Positions 1-12,180 are shown, counted from the stretch's first letter. The stretch: 51,574 bases of DNA from Bacillus sp. 491mf (GCF_900112415.1 NZ_FOLV01000026.1:1-51574), one strand, 5' to 3'. The notes: a model not told the origin generated them from the letters alone. A program made the numbers and translations.

Positions 1-641
1 TCAAGATATTTAGCATTAACATTAAGAGCACTTGCGATTTGAGATTTACTATACACCATAGATTCTGTATACTGCATTCTTGCAGGTAACGTATGTGTTT
101 TTGAATACTTTTCATTCCAAGTAGATACTAACTCATCTACTGCTCCAGACACATTACCATATGTTGGATTTTGGACAGTTATTGTATTTTCTTTTTTCAT
201 ACCAGGTAAGTCTATACTAATATTCAAAGGTTTTCTCTTAGCCACTAATAAATCAGGTTGATTATCTGCAAAAGCTTTATTTGCAAGTTGTACTGCCCCT
301 GGATAAGTACGATTAGCCACAGAATCAATAATTGAAATATCCACTGGTGAAGTTGTAAGTGATTTACGCTCACGTTCAACCACTACAAATTTACCATTTG
401 AATTTTTACCCTCTTTCGGAACAAAACTCTCTACTTTATCACCATTTACTGCTAAAACCTCTTGATTATTATACTTTAGATTTCCTATACCAGTATCAAT
501 ACCAATAACATTTTTCGTTGCATCAGCTGAATTGCTTTTAGGTGTTTCAGCGAAAGAAATAGATGAATAGTTAAAAGTGCATAAACCAATTGATAAACAT
601 GCTAATACTTTCATTCCTTCAGTTTTGTTTAGAATTTTCAA
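1..641 (-). CDS. clo: Thiol-activated cytolysin (cereolysin O type), 3' end outside the window
   Basis: Secreted cholesterol-dependent pore-forming toxin; only the first 213 codons are present. I translated it by hand from a TTG at 639-641, chosen because an AAGGAGGG Shine-Dalgarno lies 7 bases upstream. The product starts [20 protein letters not shown] and has a signal peptide ending near SISFAETP. Segments such as [20 protein letters not shown] and [19 protein letters not shown] match the thiol-activated cytolysin family as I remember it for anthrolysin/cereolysin O. The undecapeptide region is beyond the window. No PlcR box was seen in the 270 bases upstream, so PlcR control, known for this family, is not demonstrated here. 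Confidence 0.9.
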   Translation of the reverse strand, partial: MKILNKTEGMKVLACLSIGLCTFNYSSISFAETPKSNSADATKNVIGIDTGIGNLKYNNQEVLAVNGDKVESFVPKEGKNSNGKFVVVERERKSLTTSPVDISIIDSVANRTYPGAVQLANKAFADNQPDLLVAKRKPLNISIDLPGMKKENTITVQNPTYGNVSGAVDELVSTWNEKYSKTHTLPARMQYTESMVYSKSQIASALNVNAKYL

Positions 642-717
642 AATAATCCCTCCTTTTTATATTGAAAATCATATCATACTATATTAATATTTGTATATTG
701 ATAAAATTTTTTTATAG

Positions 718-870
718 ACCGTTTTTCACGCGTCGAATATCGTCGACTAATCTTTATTTCACATCGAAAAATCTTTATTTCATGTCGAAGCGCTGATATA
801 TCATAAAAGTCGCTGATAAATGCTGCAGTTGCGCCGATATATCGGAAAAATCGCCGATATATTTATGGCC
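718..870. repeat. Dispersed GATATATC repeat, copy 1
   Basis: The gap between the cytolysin and sufB is filled by modules such as CGCCGATATATCGG, TCGCTGATAAATG and TCTTTATTTCATGTCGAAGC. The same modules recur at 19308-19376, 28636-28732 and, reverse-complemented, at 42941-43006. No gene is visible here. Confidence 0.7.
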
Positions 871-873
871 ATG

Positions 874-900
874 AAAAAAACGCCCTGTAAACAGGGCGCT
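874..900 (-). terminator. Terminator of the suf operon
   Basis: On the minus strand GCGCCCTG-TTTA-CAGGGCG is followed by seven T residues, directly after the sufB stop. Confidence 0.9.
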
Positions 901-914
901 TCTAATTTTAAATA

Positions 915-2312
915 TTAACCGATAGAACCTTCCATCTCAAATTTGATTAGACGGTTCATTTCTACTGCGTATTCCATTGGAAGTTCGCGAGTGAATGGCT
1001 CGATGAAGCCCATTACGATCATTTCTGTTGCTTCTTGCTCAGAAATACCGCGGCTCATTAGGTAGAATAATTGTTCTTCTGATACTTTTGATACTTTCGC
1101 TTCGTGCTCAAGTGAAACGTGATCGTTTTTGATCTCGTTGTAAGGGATCGTATCAGATGTAGATTGGTTATCCATGATTAATGTGTCACATTCGATGTTA
1201 GAACGAGAGTTTGTCGCTTTTGGTCCGAAGTGTACAATACCACGGTATGTTACTTTACCACCATGTTTTGCAATCGATTTAGAAACGATTGTTGAAGATG
1301 TATTTGGTGCTAAGTGAATCATTTTCGCACCAGCATCTTGGTGTTGGCCTTTACCAGCAATCGCAATTGATAATGTTAAACCGCGAGCGCCTTCGCCTTT
1401 TAAGATAACAGCTGGGTATTTCATCGTTAATTTTGATCCGATGTTACCGTCAATCCATTCCATCGTTGCGTTTGCTTCACAAACCGCACGTTTTGTAACT
1501 AGGTTGTATACGTTGTTTGCCCAGTTTTGGATTGTTGTATAACGGCAATATGCATCTTTCTTAATGATGATTTCTACTACCGCACTGTGAAGTGAGTTTG
1601 TTGTGTAAACAGGTGCTGTACAACCTTCTACGTAATGTACATGTGCGCCTTCGTCTACGATAATAAGCGTACGTTCAAATTGTCCCATATTTTCAGAGTT
1701 AATACGGAAATACGCTTGAAGTGGTGTATCAACTTTCACACCTTTTGGAACGTAGATGAATGATCCACCAGACCAAACTGCAGAGTTTAATGCAGAGAAT
1801 TTGTTATCTGTTGGCGGAATTACTTTTCCGAAATGCTCACGGAAAATATCTTCGTTCTCTTTTAATGCGCTATCTGTATCTTTAAATACGATTCCTAGTG
1901 CTTCTAGGTCTTCTTTCATGTTGTGGTATACAACTTCAGATTCGTACTGTGCAGATACACCCGCTAAATATTTTTGCTCTGCTTCTGGAATACCTAATTT
2001 ATCAAATGTTGCTTTAATTTCATCAGGTACTTCATCCCAAGACTTCTCAGATTTCTCAGATGGTTTTACGTAGTACGTAATTTCATCAAAGTTTAAATCA
2101 TTTAAGTCTCCGCCCCATTGTGGCATTGGCATTTCATAGAAGTGATCCAGAGATTTTAAACGGAAGTCTAACATCCACTGTGGTTCTTCTTTCATACGTG
2201 AAATCTCTTCTACGATTTCTTTTGTTAAACCGCGCTCAGCACGGAAAATCGAAACGTCTTTATCTTTGAAACCATATTTATAATCGCCGATATCTGGCAG
2301 CTGTTTCGCCAT
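915..2312 (-). CDS. sufB: Fe-S cluster assembly protein SufB
   Basis: Scaffold component of the SufBCD complex on which Fe-S clusters are assembled in the cytosol. The 465-aa length is normal for Bacillus SufB, and the C-terminal half shows the family beta-helix with conserved stretches such as [17 protein letters not shown] and [20 protein letters not shown]. The AAGGAGGG Shine-Dalgarno stands 11 bases before the ATG. It is the last gene of the operon sufC-sufD-sufS-sufU-sufB, 48 bases after sufU, and is followed by a strong terminator. The SRGIxxxEA motif is shared with SufD, as expected for these paralogues. Confidence 0.97.
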   Translation of the reverse strand: MAKQLPDIGDYKYGFKDKDVSIFRAERGLTKEIVEEISRMKEEPQWMLDFRLKSLDHFYEMPMPQWGGDLNDLNFDEITYYVKPSEKSEKSWDEVPDEIKATFDKLGIPEAEQKYLAGVSAQYESEVVYHNMKEDLEALGIVFKDTDSALKENEDIFREHFGKVIPPTDNKFSALNSAVWSGGSFIYVPKGVKVDTPLQAYFRINSENMGQFERTLIIVDEGAHVHYVEGCTAPVYTTNSLHSAVVEIIIKKDAYCRYTTIQNWANNVYNLVTKRAVCEANATMEWIDGNIGSKLTMKYPAVILKGEGARGLTLSIAIAGKGQHQDAGAKMIHLAPNTSSTIVSKSIAKHGGKVTYRGIVHFGPKATNSRSNIECDTLIMDNQSTSDTIPYNEIKNDHVSLEHEAKVSKVSEEQLFYLMSRGISEQEATEMIVMGFIEPFTRELPMEYAVEMNRLIKFEMEGSIG

Positions 2313-2361
2313 GTTCGTATGTCCCTCCTTGGATAACCTCTTCTTTAGGAAGTGATCTGCA

Positions 2362-5295
<2,934 letters not shown>

Positions 5296-5310
5296 GTTTA
5301 TGCTCCTCTC

Positions 5311-6096
5311 TTACGCTTCTTGCTCTTCTGTTTCGTCTTCAATACCTAGTTCTTTCTTAATCCAGTCATAACCTTCAGCTTCTAAACGTTGTGCAAGCTC
5401 AGGGCCGCCAGATTTCACAACACGACCATTCATCATAACGTGTACATGATCTGGAGTGATGTAATTTAATAAACGTTGGTAGTGCGTGATCATTAAGCAA
5501 CCGAAATCTTCGCCGCGCATTTCGTTAATACCTTTAGATACAACTTTTAATGCATCGATATCAAGACCAGAGTCAATTTCGTCTAAGATTGCGATTTTTG
5601 GCTGAATCATCATTAATTGAAGAATTTCGTTACGTTTTTTCTCACCGCCAGAGAAACCTTCATTTAAATAACGTTGTGCCATTGATGGATCCATTTCTAG
5701 GAATTCCATGTTTTTATCTAATGTACGGATAAATTTCATAAGAGAAATTTCATCGCCTTCTTCGCGTCGTGCATTAATTGCAGAACGTAAGAAGTCGGCA
5801 TTTGTTACTCCGCTAATTTCACTTGGATATTGCATTGCTAGGAATAAACCAGCTTGTGCGCGCTCATCTACTTCCATTTCTAATACATCTTCACCGTCGA
5901 TGATGATGCTGCCTTGTGTTACTTCATATTTTGGGTGACCCATGATTGCAGAAGATAAAGTTGATTTACCTGTTCCGTTAGGTCCCATAATTGCATGGAT
6001 TTCTCCACCTTTTACTTCAAGGTTTACACCTTTTAAAATCTCTTTTCCATCAATTGATACATGTAAATCTTTAATCGTTAATGTAGAACCAGCCAT
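5311..6096 (-). CDS. sufC: Fe-S assembly ATPase SufC
   Basis: ABC-type ATPase that energises SufBD. In 261 residues: Walker A GPNGTGKST (38-46), the signature stretch FSGGEKKRNE, Walker B IAILDEIDSGLD and the switch histidine in LMITHYQRLL. The EGFSGGEKKRNEILQ arrangement is typical of SufC rather than of transport ATPases, and no membrane protein is adjacent. Good Shine-Dalgarno (GGAGG) before the ATG. First gene of the operon. Confidence 0.97.
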   Translation of the reverse strand: MAGSTLTIKDLHVSIDGKEILKGVNLEVKGGEIHAIMGPNGTGKSTLSSAIMGHPKYEVTQGSIIIDGEDVLEMEVDERAQAGLFLAMQYPSEISGVTNADFLRSAINARREEGDEISLMKFIRTLDKNMEFLEMDPSMAQRYLNEGFSGGEKKRNEILQLMMIQPKIAILDEIDSGLDIDALKVVSKGINEMRGEDFGCLMITHYQRLLNYITPDHVHVMMNGRVVKSGGPELAQRLEAEGYDWIKKELGIEDETEEQEA

Positions 6097-6174
6097 CTCA
6101 ATACCTCCAATAATTCTATATATACATTTTAAAAATTCCTAAAACGTTCACATTCTCATTTTATTCTCATTCTA

Positions 6175-6203
6175 ATTTTATATCAAATAAAATGATACTG
6201 CAA
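6175..6203 (-). promoter_or_regulatory. Candidate SigA promoter of sufCDSUB
   Basis: Minus strand: TTGCAG (6198-6203), 17 bases, TAAAAT (6175-6180), about 80 bases before sufC. Between it and the gene lies a direct repeat, ATGAGAATAAAATGAGAATG, that could be a regulator site; no consensus is assigned. Confidence 0.5.
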
Positions 6204-6296
6204 ACGTTGAAAAAATGTAACAATTTTTCTACAAATCCGAACAGGAATATTCTGCACATTATTTTATGATACACCTTTCTTCCTAATTATATAAAG

Positions 6297-6330
6297 AAAA
6301 AAGGGCCAAGAAATTCCAGCCCTTTTTTCA
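6297..6330 (-). terminator. Terminator after metQ
   Basis: Minus strand AAAAAAGGGC...GCCCTTTTTT hairpin immediately after the metQ stop; the arms are symmetrical, so it could act on both strands. Confidence 0.85.
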
Positions 6331-6332
6331 CC

Positions 6333-7145
6333 TTATTCACTTAAAGGAAGCACAGCTCCTTTGTATTCTTTCTTAATGAAATCTTGAATTTCTTTTGAAT
6401 GTAACACTTCTATAAGTGCTTTAATTTCTTTTTTATCTTTGTCACCTTTACGAACAACAACTACGTTGGCGTATGGAGAATCATTGCCTTCAATCGCAAT
6501 CGCATCTTTTTCTGGGTTTAATTTCGCATCAATTGCATAGTTTGAGTTAATTAAAACCGCATCGCCTTCTTTATTGTTATACACTTGTGGTAACAAGCCC
6601 GGCTCAATGTCTGTTTTGAACTTCAAGTTTTTCGGGTTTTCTGCAATATCTTTTGTCGTTGCTTTAACAGGGTCTACACCATCTTTAATTTTTATAATGC
6701 CTTCTTTTTGTAGAATTGCTAACCCACGTCCATGATCAGTAACAGAGTTACTCATAATAATTGTTGCCCCATTTGGAAGATCTTTTAAGCTTTTATATTT
6801 TTGAGAATACACACCAATTGGTTCTAAATGAATTTTCCCTGCTATTTCAAAATTATAGCCTTTATCTTGAATTTCTTTCTCTAAATACGGAATGTGTTGG
6901 AAATAGTTCGCATCAATATCTTTATCAGCTAACGCTTTGTTTGGTAATACATAATCTTGGAATGGTTTAATATCCAATTTAATTCCTTTTTTCTCTAATA
7001 GTGGTTTCGCTTTTTCTAAAATAACTGCATGCGGTACGTTAGAAGCACCAATCACAAGTTTCTTTTCATCTTTTCCGCCGCTACCACAAGCAGCTAATGC
7101 AAATACAAATACAGCAATAAGTGCTGAAAATAATACCTTTTTCAT
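6333..7145 (-). CDS. metQ: Methionine-binding lipoprotein MetQ
   Basis: Extracytoplasmic substrate-binding protein of the methionine ABC importer, anchored to the membrane by lipid. It has a signal sequence and lipobox LAAC with C20, then the NLPA/MetQ fold with NANYFQHIPYLE and LINSNYAIDA, typical of D/L-methionine-binding proteins. At 270 aa it is full length. It is the third gene of metN-metI-metQ and so lies under the SAM riboswitch at 9129-9302. Confidence 0.95.
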   Translation of the reverse strand: MKKVLFSALIAVFVFALAACGSGGKDEKKLVIGASNVPHAVILEKAKPLLEKKGIKLDIKPFQDYVLPNKALADKDIDANYFQHIPYLEKEIQDKGYNFEIAGKIHLEPIGVYSQKYKSLKDLPNGATIIMSNSVTDHGRGLAILQKEGIIKIKDGVDPVKATTKDIAENPKNLKFKTDIEPGLLPQVYNNKEGDAVLINSNYAIDAKLNPEKDAIAIEGNDSPYANVVVVRKGDKDKKEIKALIEVLHSKEIQDFIKKEYKGAVLPLSE

Positions 7146-7223
7146 ATAATGACACCCTTCCTTTTCCCAATATTCAAAATAGTAAATCTATAGAAAGTCT
7201 TTGGCTGAGACGAAAACTCCTTT

Positions 7224-7889
7224 TTATCTTTTATCAAGTCGCTTCGTAAAGAAGTCCCCAAACACTTGAATAATAAATACGATCACAAGCACAAGAATTG
7301 TTGCCATGAGAGTTACATCGCTATTGCCCCGCTGGAATCCATCTAAATAAGCAAGTGTACCAAGGCCGCCGGCACCAACTGCTCCAGCCATCGCTGTATA
7401 ACCGACAAGGGCAATTGCCGTTACAGTAATACCTGACACAAGTGCTGGCAAAGATTCTGGTATTAATACTTTAAAAATAATTGTACTCGTCTTTGCTCCC
7501 ATCGCTTTCGATGCTTCAATGACACCTTTATCAATTTCACGAAGCGCAATTTCAACCAATCTCGCATAAAACGGCGCTGCTCCAATAATTAATGCTGGCA
7601 ATGCAGCACTTGCTCCAAGAATGGTACCTACAAAAAACTTCGTAAATGGAAGGAGTAAAATAATTAAAATAATGAACGGGATGGAACGAAAAATATTTAC
7701 AAATGCTCCAATTACAACATTGACTGGTTTGTTCTCCCATAAATTATCTTTACTTGTAAGAAACAGTACTAATCCAAGAATAAGCCCCAATACAAACGTT
7801 GCAAGTGTGGCAACTGCCGCCATGTATAGTGTATCCTGAGTAGCCACTAGCATTTTATCCCAATCAACATTTTGAAATAGATTATCCAT
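7224..7889 (-). CDS. metI: Methionine ABC transporter permease MetI (MetP)
   Basis: Membrane channel of the MetNIQ importer, 221 aa with five or so hydrophobic segments. The EAA loop is visible as EASKAMGAKTSTIIFKVLIP, where MetN docks. I chose the ATG at 7889, 7 bases after AGGAGGTG, rather than the TTG two codons upstream. The start overlaps the end of metN by 8 bases. Confidence 0.95.
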   Translation of the reverse strand: MDNLFQNVDWDKMLVATQDTLYMAAVATLATFVLGLILGLVLFLTSKDNLWENKPVNVVIGAFVNIFRSIPFIILIILLLPFTKFFVGTILGASAALPALIIGAAPFYARLVEIALREIDKGVIEASKAMGAKTSTIIFKVLIPESLPALVSGITVTAIALVGYTAMAGAVGAGGLGTLAYLDGFQRGNSDVTLMATILVLVIVFIIQVFGDFFTKRLDKR

Positions 7890-8907
7890 GTGCAATCACC
7901 TCCAGCTCGACTTGTTCCTGTTGAATCGTTGCAATTGCTTTTGCAATCACATCTTCTTTGCCATTTAAATGAACGATTAAGCTTCCATACGCTCCGCTTG
8001 TCGTTTGGGCAATATTCCCTTGTAGAATGCTCACTTCCACTCCATCTTGCTTCATTAACTCCTGTAAAACTGGTCTTTCTACTGCTTCACCAACAAACTG
8101 TAATTTCACTACTTTTCCTTCTGGGTATTTCTCTGCTAAATGTTCAATTGCCTCATCTGCATCTTCAAAATCTGTTATTTGTTTAATGAAGCGCTTTGTA
8201 ATTTCTTGCTGCGGATTACGAAATACCTCTAACACGCTGCCACTTTCAACAATCTTCCCTTTTTCCATAACAGCAACGCGGTTACAAATTTTTTGAATGA
8301 CATGCATTTCATGCGTAATAAGTACAATCGTTAACCCAAGACGCTTATTAATATCGAGAAGCAAATCTAAAATTTGATCTGTCGTTTCCGGATCTAATGC
8401 TGACGTTGCTTCATCACACAATAATACTTTCGGATTATTCGCTAATGCTCTTGCAATACCAACGCGCTGCTTTTGTCCGCCACTTAGCTGAGATGGATAT
8501 GCATCTCCTCGTCCCTCTAAACCAACAAGACGAATTAATTCATCTACGCGCTGATTTCGTTTCTCTTTTGCCACCCCAGCAATCTCAAGCGGGAGAGCAA
8601 TATTTTCACGAACAGTTCGTGACCACAGTAAGTTGAAATGCTGAAAAATCATCCCGATTTCTTGACGTGCTTCTCGAAGTTCCTTACCTGTAATTGCCGA
8701 AATCACACGTGCTCCAACCGTAATCTTTCCAGACGTTGGTTTCTCCAATTGATTAAACAAACGAATTAGCGAACTCTTTCCAGCGCCACTATAGCCAATC
8801 ACCCCGAAAATCTCGCCCTTTTCTATTTGTAAATTCGCATCATCCACAGCGGTAACATCACCGTGTTTAGAACGATATATCTTCCTTACATTTTCTAATA
8901 TAATCAT
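7882..8907 (-). CDS. metN: Methionine ABC transporter ATPase MetN
   Basis: Energises methionine uptake. The 341 residues show Walker A GYSGAGKSS (38-46), signature LSGGQKQRVGIA, Walker B VLLCDEATSALD and the H-loop LITHEMHVI, followed by a C-terminal NIL (ACT-like) domain of about 80 residues, which in this family binds methionine and inhibits transport. Start placed at the ATG 8 bases after AAGGGG rather than at the GTG three codons earlier. First gene of the operon behind the SAM riboswitch. Confidence 0.96.
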   Translation of the reverse strand: MIILENVRKIYRSKHGDVTAVDDANLQIEKGEIFGVIGYSGAGKSSLIRLFNQLEKPTSGKITVGARVISAITGKELREARQEIGMIFQHFNLLWSRTVRENIALPLEIAGVAKEKRNQRVDELIRLVGLEGRGDAYPSQLSGGQKQRVGIARALANNPKVLLCDEATSALDPETTDQILDLLLDINKRLGLTIVLITHEMHVIQKICNRVAVMEKGKIVESGSVLEVFRNPQQEITKRFIKQITDFEDADEAIEHLAEKYPEGKVVKLQFVGEAVERPVLQELMKQDGVEVSILQGNIAQTTSGAYGSLIVHLNGKEDVIAKAIATIQQEQVELEVIAHG

Positions 8908-8930
8908 CGATGTCACCCCTTTTTTAAATT

Positions 8931-9078
8931 AAAAAGCGTAAGCGGCTCGTTCAGAATCGCAGGACGTTGGAGCTCTCGACCGAGAAGTGTTTTTCTACTT
9001 CGACCGAGAGAGCGAAACGACCGGAGATTCTAGCCGCTGAAGCTGGATTACATAAAAAGCGTAAGCGGCTTCCCGCTA
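8931..9078. repeat. bcr1-like repeat inside the metN leader
   Basis: About 123-bp unit beginning AAAAAGCGTAAGCGGC at 8931 and with the same word again at 9054; the interior contains GTTGGAGCTC, GCGAAACGACCG and TCTAGCCGCTG. These words recur in the copy at 42803-42940. It separates the riboswitch terminator from metN. The assignment to bcr1 (described as about 155 bp and specific to the B. cereus group) is from memory. Confidence 0.65.
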
Positions 9079-9128
9079 TCACTCTATAAAAGTTTTGTCG
9101 TTCAAGTGTCCTCCTACACCGAAACAAC

Positions 9129-9302
9129 AAAAAAAACCTTTCTGCTTGAAAATGAGCAGAAAGGTTTATATACACAAATTAACATTATCCTTTCCTCTCA
9201 TCTCTCAAAGCATTCGCTTTGCAGGAATTGGCACCATTTCAACATAAGTTGACGGTTGCCGGGTTTCACAGGGCACAGTCCCTCCACCTCTCTTGATAAG
9301 AG
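9129..9302 (-). promoter_or_regulatory. SAM-I (S-box) riboswitch with terminator controlling metNIQ
   Basis: Aptamer at 9195-9302: the minus strand reads CTCTTATCAAGAGAGGTGG, later GAAACCCGGCAACC and GTGCCAATTCCTGC, and closes P1 with GATGAGAG. These are hallmark S-box elements. It is followed by a terminator whose 12-bp arms are 9134-9145 and 9156-9167 with a long T run. High S-adenosylmethionine is expected to terminate transcription before metN. Confidence 0.95.
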
Positions 9303-9428
9303 AAAATCAGATATAAATTTCGTCTGATTTTATCGTTATTAAGTTTTCGTTATTTTATGTTTTGAATTGTATCAACGCATGAAATAGATGTCAACAGAAA
9401 TTTTCGCAAAGAATAAACTTTCTGAAAT

Positions 9429-9773
9429 TTAAGCACCCATTTGTAGCGGTTTACAAATATGAAATACAGATTCTAATAATAGCATCGTTCGATATGTCCC
9501 TTTATATGTAATTGCATTTCTGCGCAAGAGTGACTGCAAGCGTACTTGCCCTGTAATCAACAACCGCAAATCTGTTTCTTGAAAACAAACAAGTTCTTCA
9601 GTTCCCACCGCACCATTTATAAGTTCAATTTTCTCTCTTGAAATATTCAATGAATAACATTCATCTTGGAAAGTAAAACAAACAACCTTTTCAAATTGTG
9701 GTAATAGTGGTTCTAAGTGATATTGCGTATTGGCATATGTTACAAATGATTGAAGCAGTGAATACAATGTCAT
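9429..9773 (-). CDS. Small conserved protein, YusD-like (SCP-2 sterol-transfer type)
   Basis: Cytosolic 114-aa protein. Its position downstream of the metNPQ block and the pattern of the sequence (SLNISREKIELINGAVGTEE, followed by LLITGQVRLQSLLRR) resemble the SCP-2-like YusD family of Bacillus; no biochemical role is known to me. Start placed at the ATG 10 bases after GGGGAG, six codons inside the longest reading frame. No strong terminator was found after it. Confidence 0.65.
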   Translation of the reverse strand: MTLYSLLQSFVTYANTQYHLEPLLPQFEKVVCFTFQDECYSLNISREKIELINGAVGTEELVCFQETDLRLLITGQVRLQSLLRRNAITYKGTYRTMLLLESVFHICKPLQMGA

Positions 9774-9927
9774 CTTTATCACACTCCCCATATCACGTTT
9801 TACATATTACCATTCCATCTTTATTACGCACTCTCCTGTATCATTCTCTCGACAAATGCTGTATAAAAAACCATTTATCTCTCACTATTTCCCAAGAAAT
9901 ATGTCGAGGCGGCAATTTTTTTGCCGC

Positions 9928-10227
9928 CTATTGTAATTCCATATATAAATATTCCACAGATTGAAATGCATATATTTTCTTTACAAGTTTATTCTTCTCA
10001 AATATAAGTAAACACGGAACACTTTCAATTTGATACTCCCGCGCAAAATGCGGTGCATAATTTACATTCAGCATTCCAATTTCTAAATGAGGCAACGCTA
10101 CTTCAACAACCGTTAGCATTTTTTTCGCAAGCTGGCACGTACCACACATTGGTGTATATACATATAACACCGTTTTTTCTTGGTCTCTAACTGCAACTTC
10201 TGCTTCATGTCCTGTCCAATCTATCAT
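9928..10227 (-). CDS. Thioredoxin-like protein, YusE-like
   Basis: Single thioredoxin-fold domain of 99 aa with the active-site motif MCGTCQ (CxxC) near residue 28 and the cis-proline region SVPCLLIF. Cytosolic, no signal peptide. Probably a thiol-disulfide exchange protein. It starts 11 bases after the stop of the Toprim gene, so the two are likely co-transcribed, as in the Bacillus yus cluster. Confidence 0.85.
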   Translation of the reverse strand: MIDWTGHEAEVAVRDQEKTVLYVYTPMCGTCQLAKKMLTVVEVALPHLEIGMLNVNYAPHFAREYQIESVPCLLIFEKNKLVKKIYAFQSVEYLYMELQ

Positions 10228-10238
10228 CGTACCATTCC

Positions 10239-10583
10239 TTACCGTAAAAATTCTGTATAGACGTCAATATCGGCTCCCCATAAAACGTTCGCTAAATGAG
10301 ATGGTGGTGCAGTCGCAACCTCTCGATATGAGCGATCAATGTAAATATGTTCAGCATGTGGAAATTCTCGCCGAAACTGTTTGCGCAATTTCTCTCCAGC
10401 ATCATCCGCGTCCACAAGAACATATACTTCTTTATCATACAACTGGTCAATGAGCTCATCCATTTTTGACAAACCAATTGTACCATTTGTACAAACAATT
10501 TCCACCGGTTCTCTAATAATTGTTTCAATCTTTCGCTTATCTGACTTACCTTCAACAATAATTACTTTTTCTACATAGACCAC
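10239..10583 (-). CDS. Toprim-domain protein, YusF-like
   Basis: 114-aa stand-alone Toprim domain. The conserved glutamate is in IIVEGKSDK and the DxD motif in VLVDADDAGE, the Mg-binding residues shared by primases, topoisomerases and RNase M5. The substrate is unknown; an RNase M5-like or DNA/RNA phosphoryl-transfer role is only family inference. The frame starts with GTG and has a weak Shine-Dalgarno (GGGTGATG). It heads a short operon with the thioredoxin-like gene. Confidence 0.8.
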   Translation of the reverse strand: MVYVEKVIIVEGKSDKRKIETIIREPVEIVCTNGTIGLSKMDELIDQLYDKEVYVLVDADDAGEKLRKQFRREFPHAEHIYIDRSYREVATAPPSHLANVLWGADIDVYTEFLR

Positions 10584-10674
10584 TTGGCATCACCCGATCA
10601 CCGTATACTATGATATAACATTAGCTTTAGTATATAGTATATTCGATATTTCAATGTTGTTTCCTGTTTATTTT

Positions 10675-10730
10675 TGTAAAGAAAAGCGGAGCTGGACAAT
10701 AAGAAAAGCATAAGTGGCTCGTTCAGAAAC
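10675..10730. repeat. Partial bcr1-like repeat
   Basis: AAGAAAAGCGGAGCTGGAC then AAGAAAAGCATAAGTGGCTC, matching the end and the beginning of the longer copies. Confidence 0.55.
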
Positions 10731-10794
10731 ATATTTAAGAAAAGCTCCATTCCTATCATTTCTAAGTAGAAAAAAACTATGTTCTATATACATC

Positions 10795-10950
10795 CATTTT
10801 GATTTTCCAACAGCTAAGTCGCTATTATGTAGAACAAAGATGGCCTGCACTCAATTTCTCCCTTAGGTTTAATCCTTGCATGTGGCAGGAAAAGCTCCTA
10901 ACCGCTCCTATGCATGACCAGATGCTCTCGCCCACCTAAAAAGACAGGTT
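10795..10950. repeat. Dispersed CTGACCGCTCC-family repeat, copy A
   Basis: Fullest member of a family with ten or more relics here. Order of words: AAGTCGCTATTATGTAGAAC, TTTCTCCCTTAGGTTTAA, CTTGCATGTGGCAGG, CTAACCGCTCCTATGCATG, CCAGATGCTCTCGCCCACC. With the partial bcr1-like repeat it fills most of the 440-base gap between the Toprim gene and gcvH, where B. subtilis has yusG; no yusG-like frame is visible. Confidence 0.7.
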
Positions 10951-10989
10951 TTTTTGCTTATTTTTCAATCACTTTTAAAAAACAGCACA

Positions 10990-11023
10990 AATAAAAAAGG
11001 ACAGCTCACAGCTGTCCTTTTCA
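10990..11023 (-). terminator. Terminator after gcvH
   Basis: AAAAGGACAGCT-GTGA-AGCTGTCCTTTT symmetric hairpin just after the gcvH stop. Confidence 0.85.
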
Positions 11024-11025
11024 GA

Positions 11026-11409
11026 TTAGTCTTGATTAATCATTTCTTCGTATTGTTCTGCAGTTAATAATTTCTCTACTTGACCTGCATCTTCAAGCTC
11101 AACTTTAACCATCCATGCACCTTCGTATGGAGATTCGTTAACAAGCTCTGGCTTGTCATTTAAGTCTTCGTTTATTGCTACAACTTTACCTGCTACAGGT
11201 GCGTATAATTCAGAAACTGTTTTAACAGACTCTACGCTACCGAATGGCTCGTCAGCTGCAATTGTTGCACCAACTTCAGGAAGTTCTACGAATACGATAT
11301 CTCCTAATTCGTGTTGTGCGAAATCTGTAATACCGATAGTAACTTGATTGCCTTCAACTTGTACCCACTCGTGCTCTTCAGAGTAACGTAATTGTTTTGG
11401 AATGCTCAT
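11026..11409 (-). CDS. gcvH: Glycine cleavage system H protein
   Basis: Lipoyl carrier protein of the glycine cleavage system and a relay for lipoate transfer in Bacillus. 127 aa, the usual length, with the lipoylation lysine in the [18 protein letters not shown] segment. The start is the ATG after ATTGGAGGTACAGAC; the longer frame runs 20 codons upstream into the preceding gene and was rejected. The P, T and L proteins are not in the window. Confidence 0.95.
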   Translation of the reverse strand: MSIPKQLRYSEEHEWVQVEGNQVTIGITDFAQHELGDIVFVELPEVGATIAADEPFGSVESVKTVSELYAPVAGKVVAINEDLNDKPELVNESPYEGAWMVKVELEDAGQVEKLLTAEQYEEMINQD

Positions 11410-11450
11410 GTCTGTACCTCCAATGAATGTATTAATTATGTAAAAGCACC

Positions 11451-11816
11451 TTATTGGTACCTTTTCCACACGCTTTCAAATTGCTCTTCATTAAAGCCAA
11501 CCGTTACATCATTACCGCCTGTTACAATTGGTCGTTTAATTAACATGCCGTCAGAAGCAAGCATGTCTAACATTTCCTCTTCACTTGCATCTTTTAGCTT
11601 GTCCTTTAACCCAAGCTCGCGATAACGCATCCCACTTGTGTTAAAGAATTTTTTTAATGGCAATTCACTATTTTCATATATACTGCGAAGTTCCTCCTTA
11701 GATGGTGGATTTTCGACAATATGAACCATTTCATGTGCTACATCATTTGCGTCTAACCATTTTTTTGCCTTTTGGCATGTTCCACATTTTGGATATGAAT
11801 AAAATGTTACTGACAT
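11451..11816 (-). CDS. ArsC/Spx-family protein, YusI-like
   Basis: 121-aa thioredoxin-fold protein with an N-terminal CxxC ([14 protein letters not shown]) and the RPIVT segment characteristic of the ArsC/Spx family. In B. subtilis the equivalent YusI sits next to gcvH, as here. It is annotated as arsenate reductase-like, but no arsenic genes are adjacent, so arsenate reduction is unproven. Shine-Dalgarno AGGTGAATGT precedes the ATG. Confidence 0.85.
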   Translation of the reverse strand: MSVTFYSYPKCGTCQKAKKWLDANDVAHEMVHIVENPPSKEELRSIYENSELPLKKFFNTSGMRYRELGLKDKLKDASEEEMLDMLASDGMLIKRPIVTGGNDVTVGFNEEQFESVWKRYQ

Positions 11817-12074
11817 ACATTCACCTACTTTTCACTAACCTTTACCCTTATCATATAAAAAATATTTTTTTATTTCAAACTTTTACTTATTTCGCTAAAA
11901 AATTATTTTATCCTTCAAAATTTTTATTTTTTTATAAATCCTTAAAAACATGTTACTACCGCGAAAAAATTAACCTAATGTATCACTTGAAACTTTATAT
12001 TCATTCTTCTGCTTTATACGTTATAGCACATAAAGAAAAGGTATGTAAACGGTGAAATTCCTATTTCTAATCTT

Positions 12075-12180
12075 TTAAACAAACGTTTGTTTAATGTAGC
12101 CAAACAGAACATACATATTAAACAAACGTTTGATTAATGCAGCCAAACAGAACATACATGTTAAACAAACGTTTGTTTAA
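12075..12180. promoter_or_regulatory. Three palindromic operators on a 43-bp tandem period
   Basis: TTAAACAAACGTTTGTTTAA (perfect 20-bp palindrome) at 12075-12094 and 12161-12180, and a one-mismatch copy (TTTGATTAA end) at 12118-12137. Starts are exactly 43 bases apart, and the spacer TG(T/C)AGCCAAACAGAACATACAT is also repeated. Such A+T-rich palindromes fit a TetR-type dimer, but the regulator is unknown. They lie about 300 bases before the PAP2 gene and about 260 bases before the start of the divergent yusI-like gene. Confidence 0.75.

Noticed and set aside
642-914. PlcR box expected upstream of a cereolysin O gene
   Set aside because: No match to TATGNAN4TNCATA found by eye in this gap.
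8951-9175. 74-codon minus-strand frame in the metN leader
   Set aside because: It runs through the bcr1-like repeat and the riboswitch terminator and has no ribosome site; no protein-like pattern.
10668-10850. 60-codon frame between the Toprim gene and gcvH
   Set aside because: Lies entirely in repeat relics; it is not a yusG homologue as far as I can tell.
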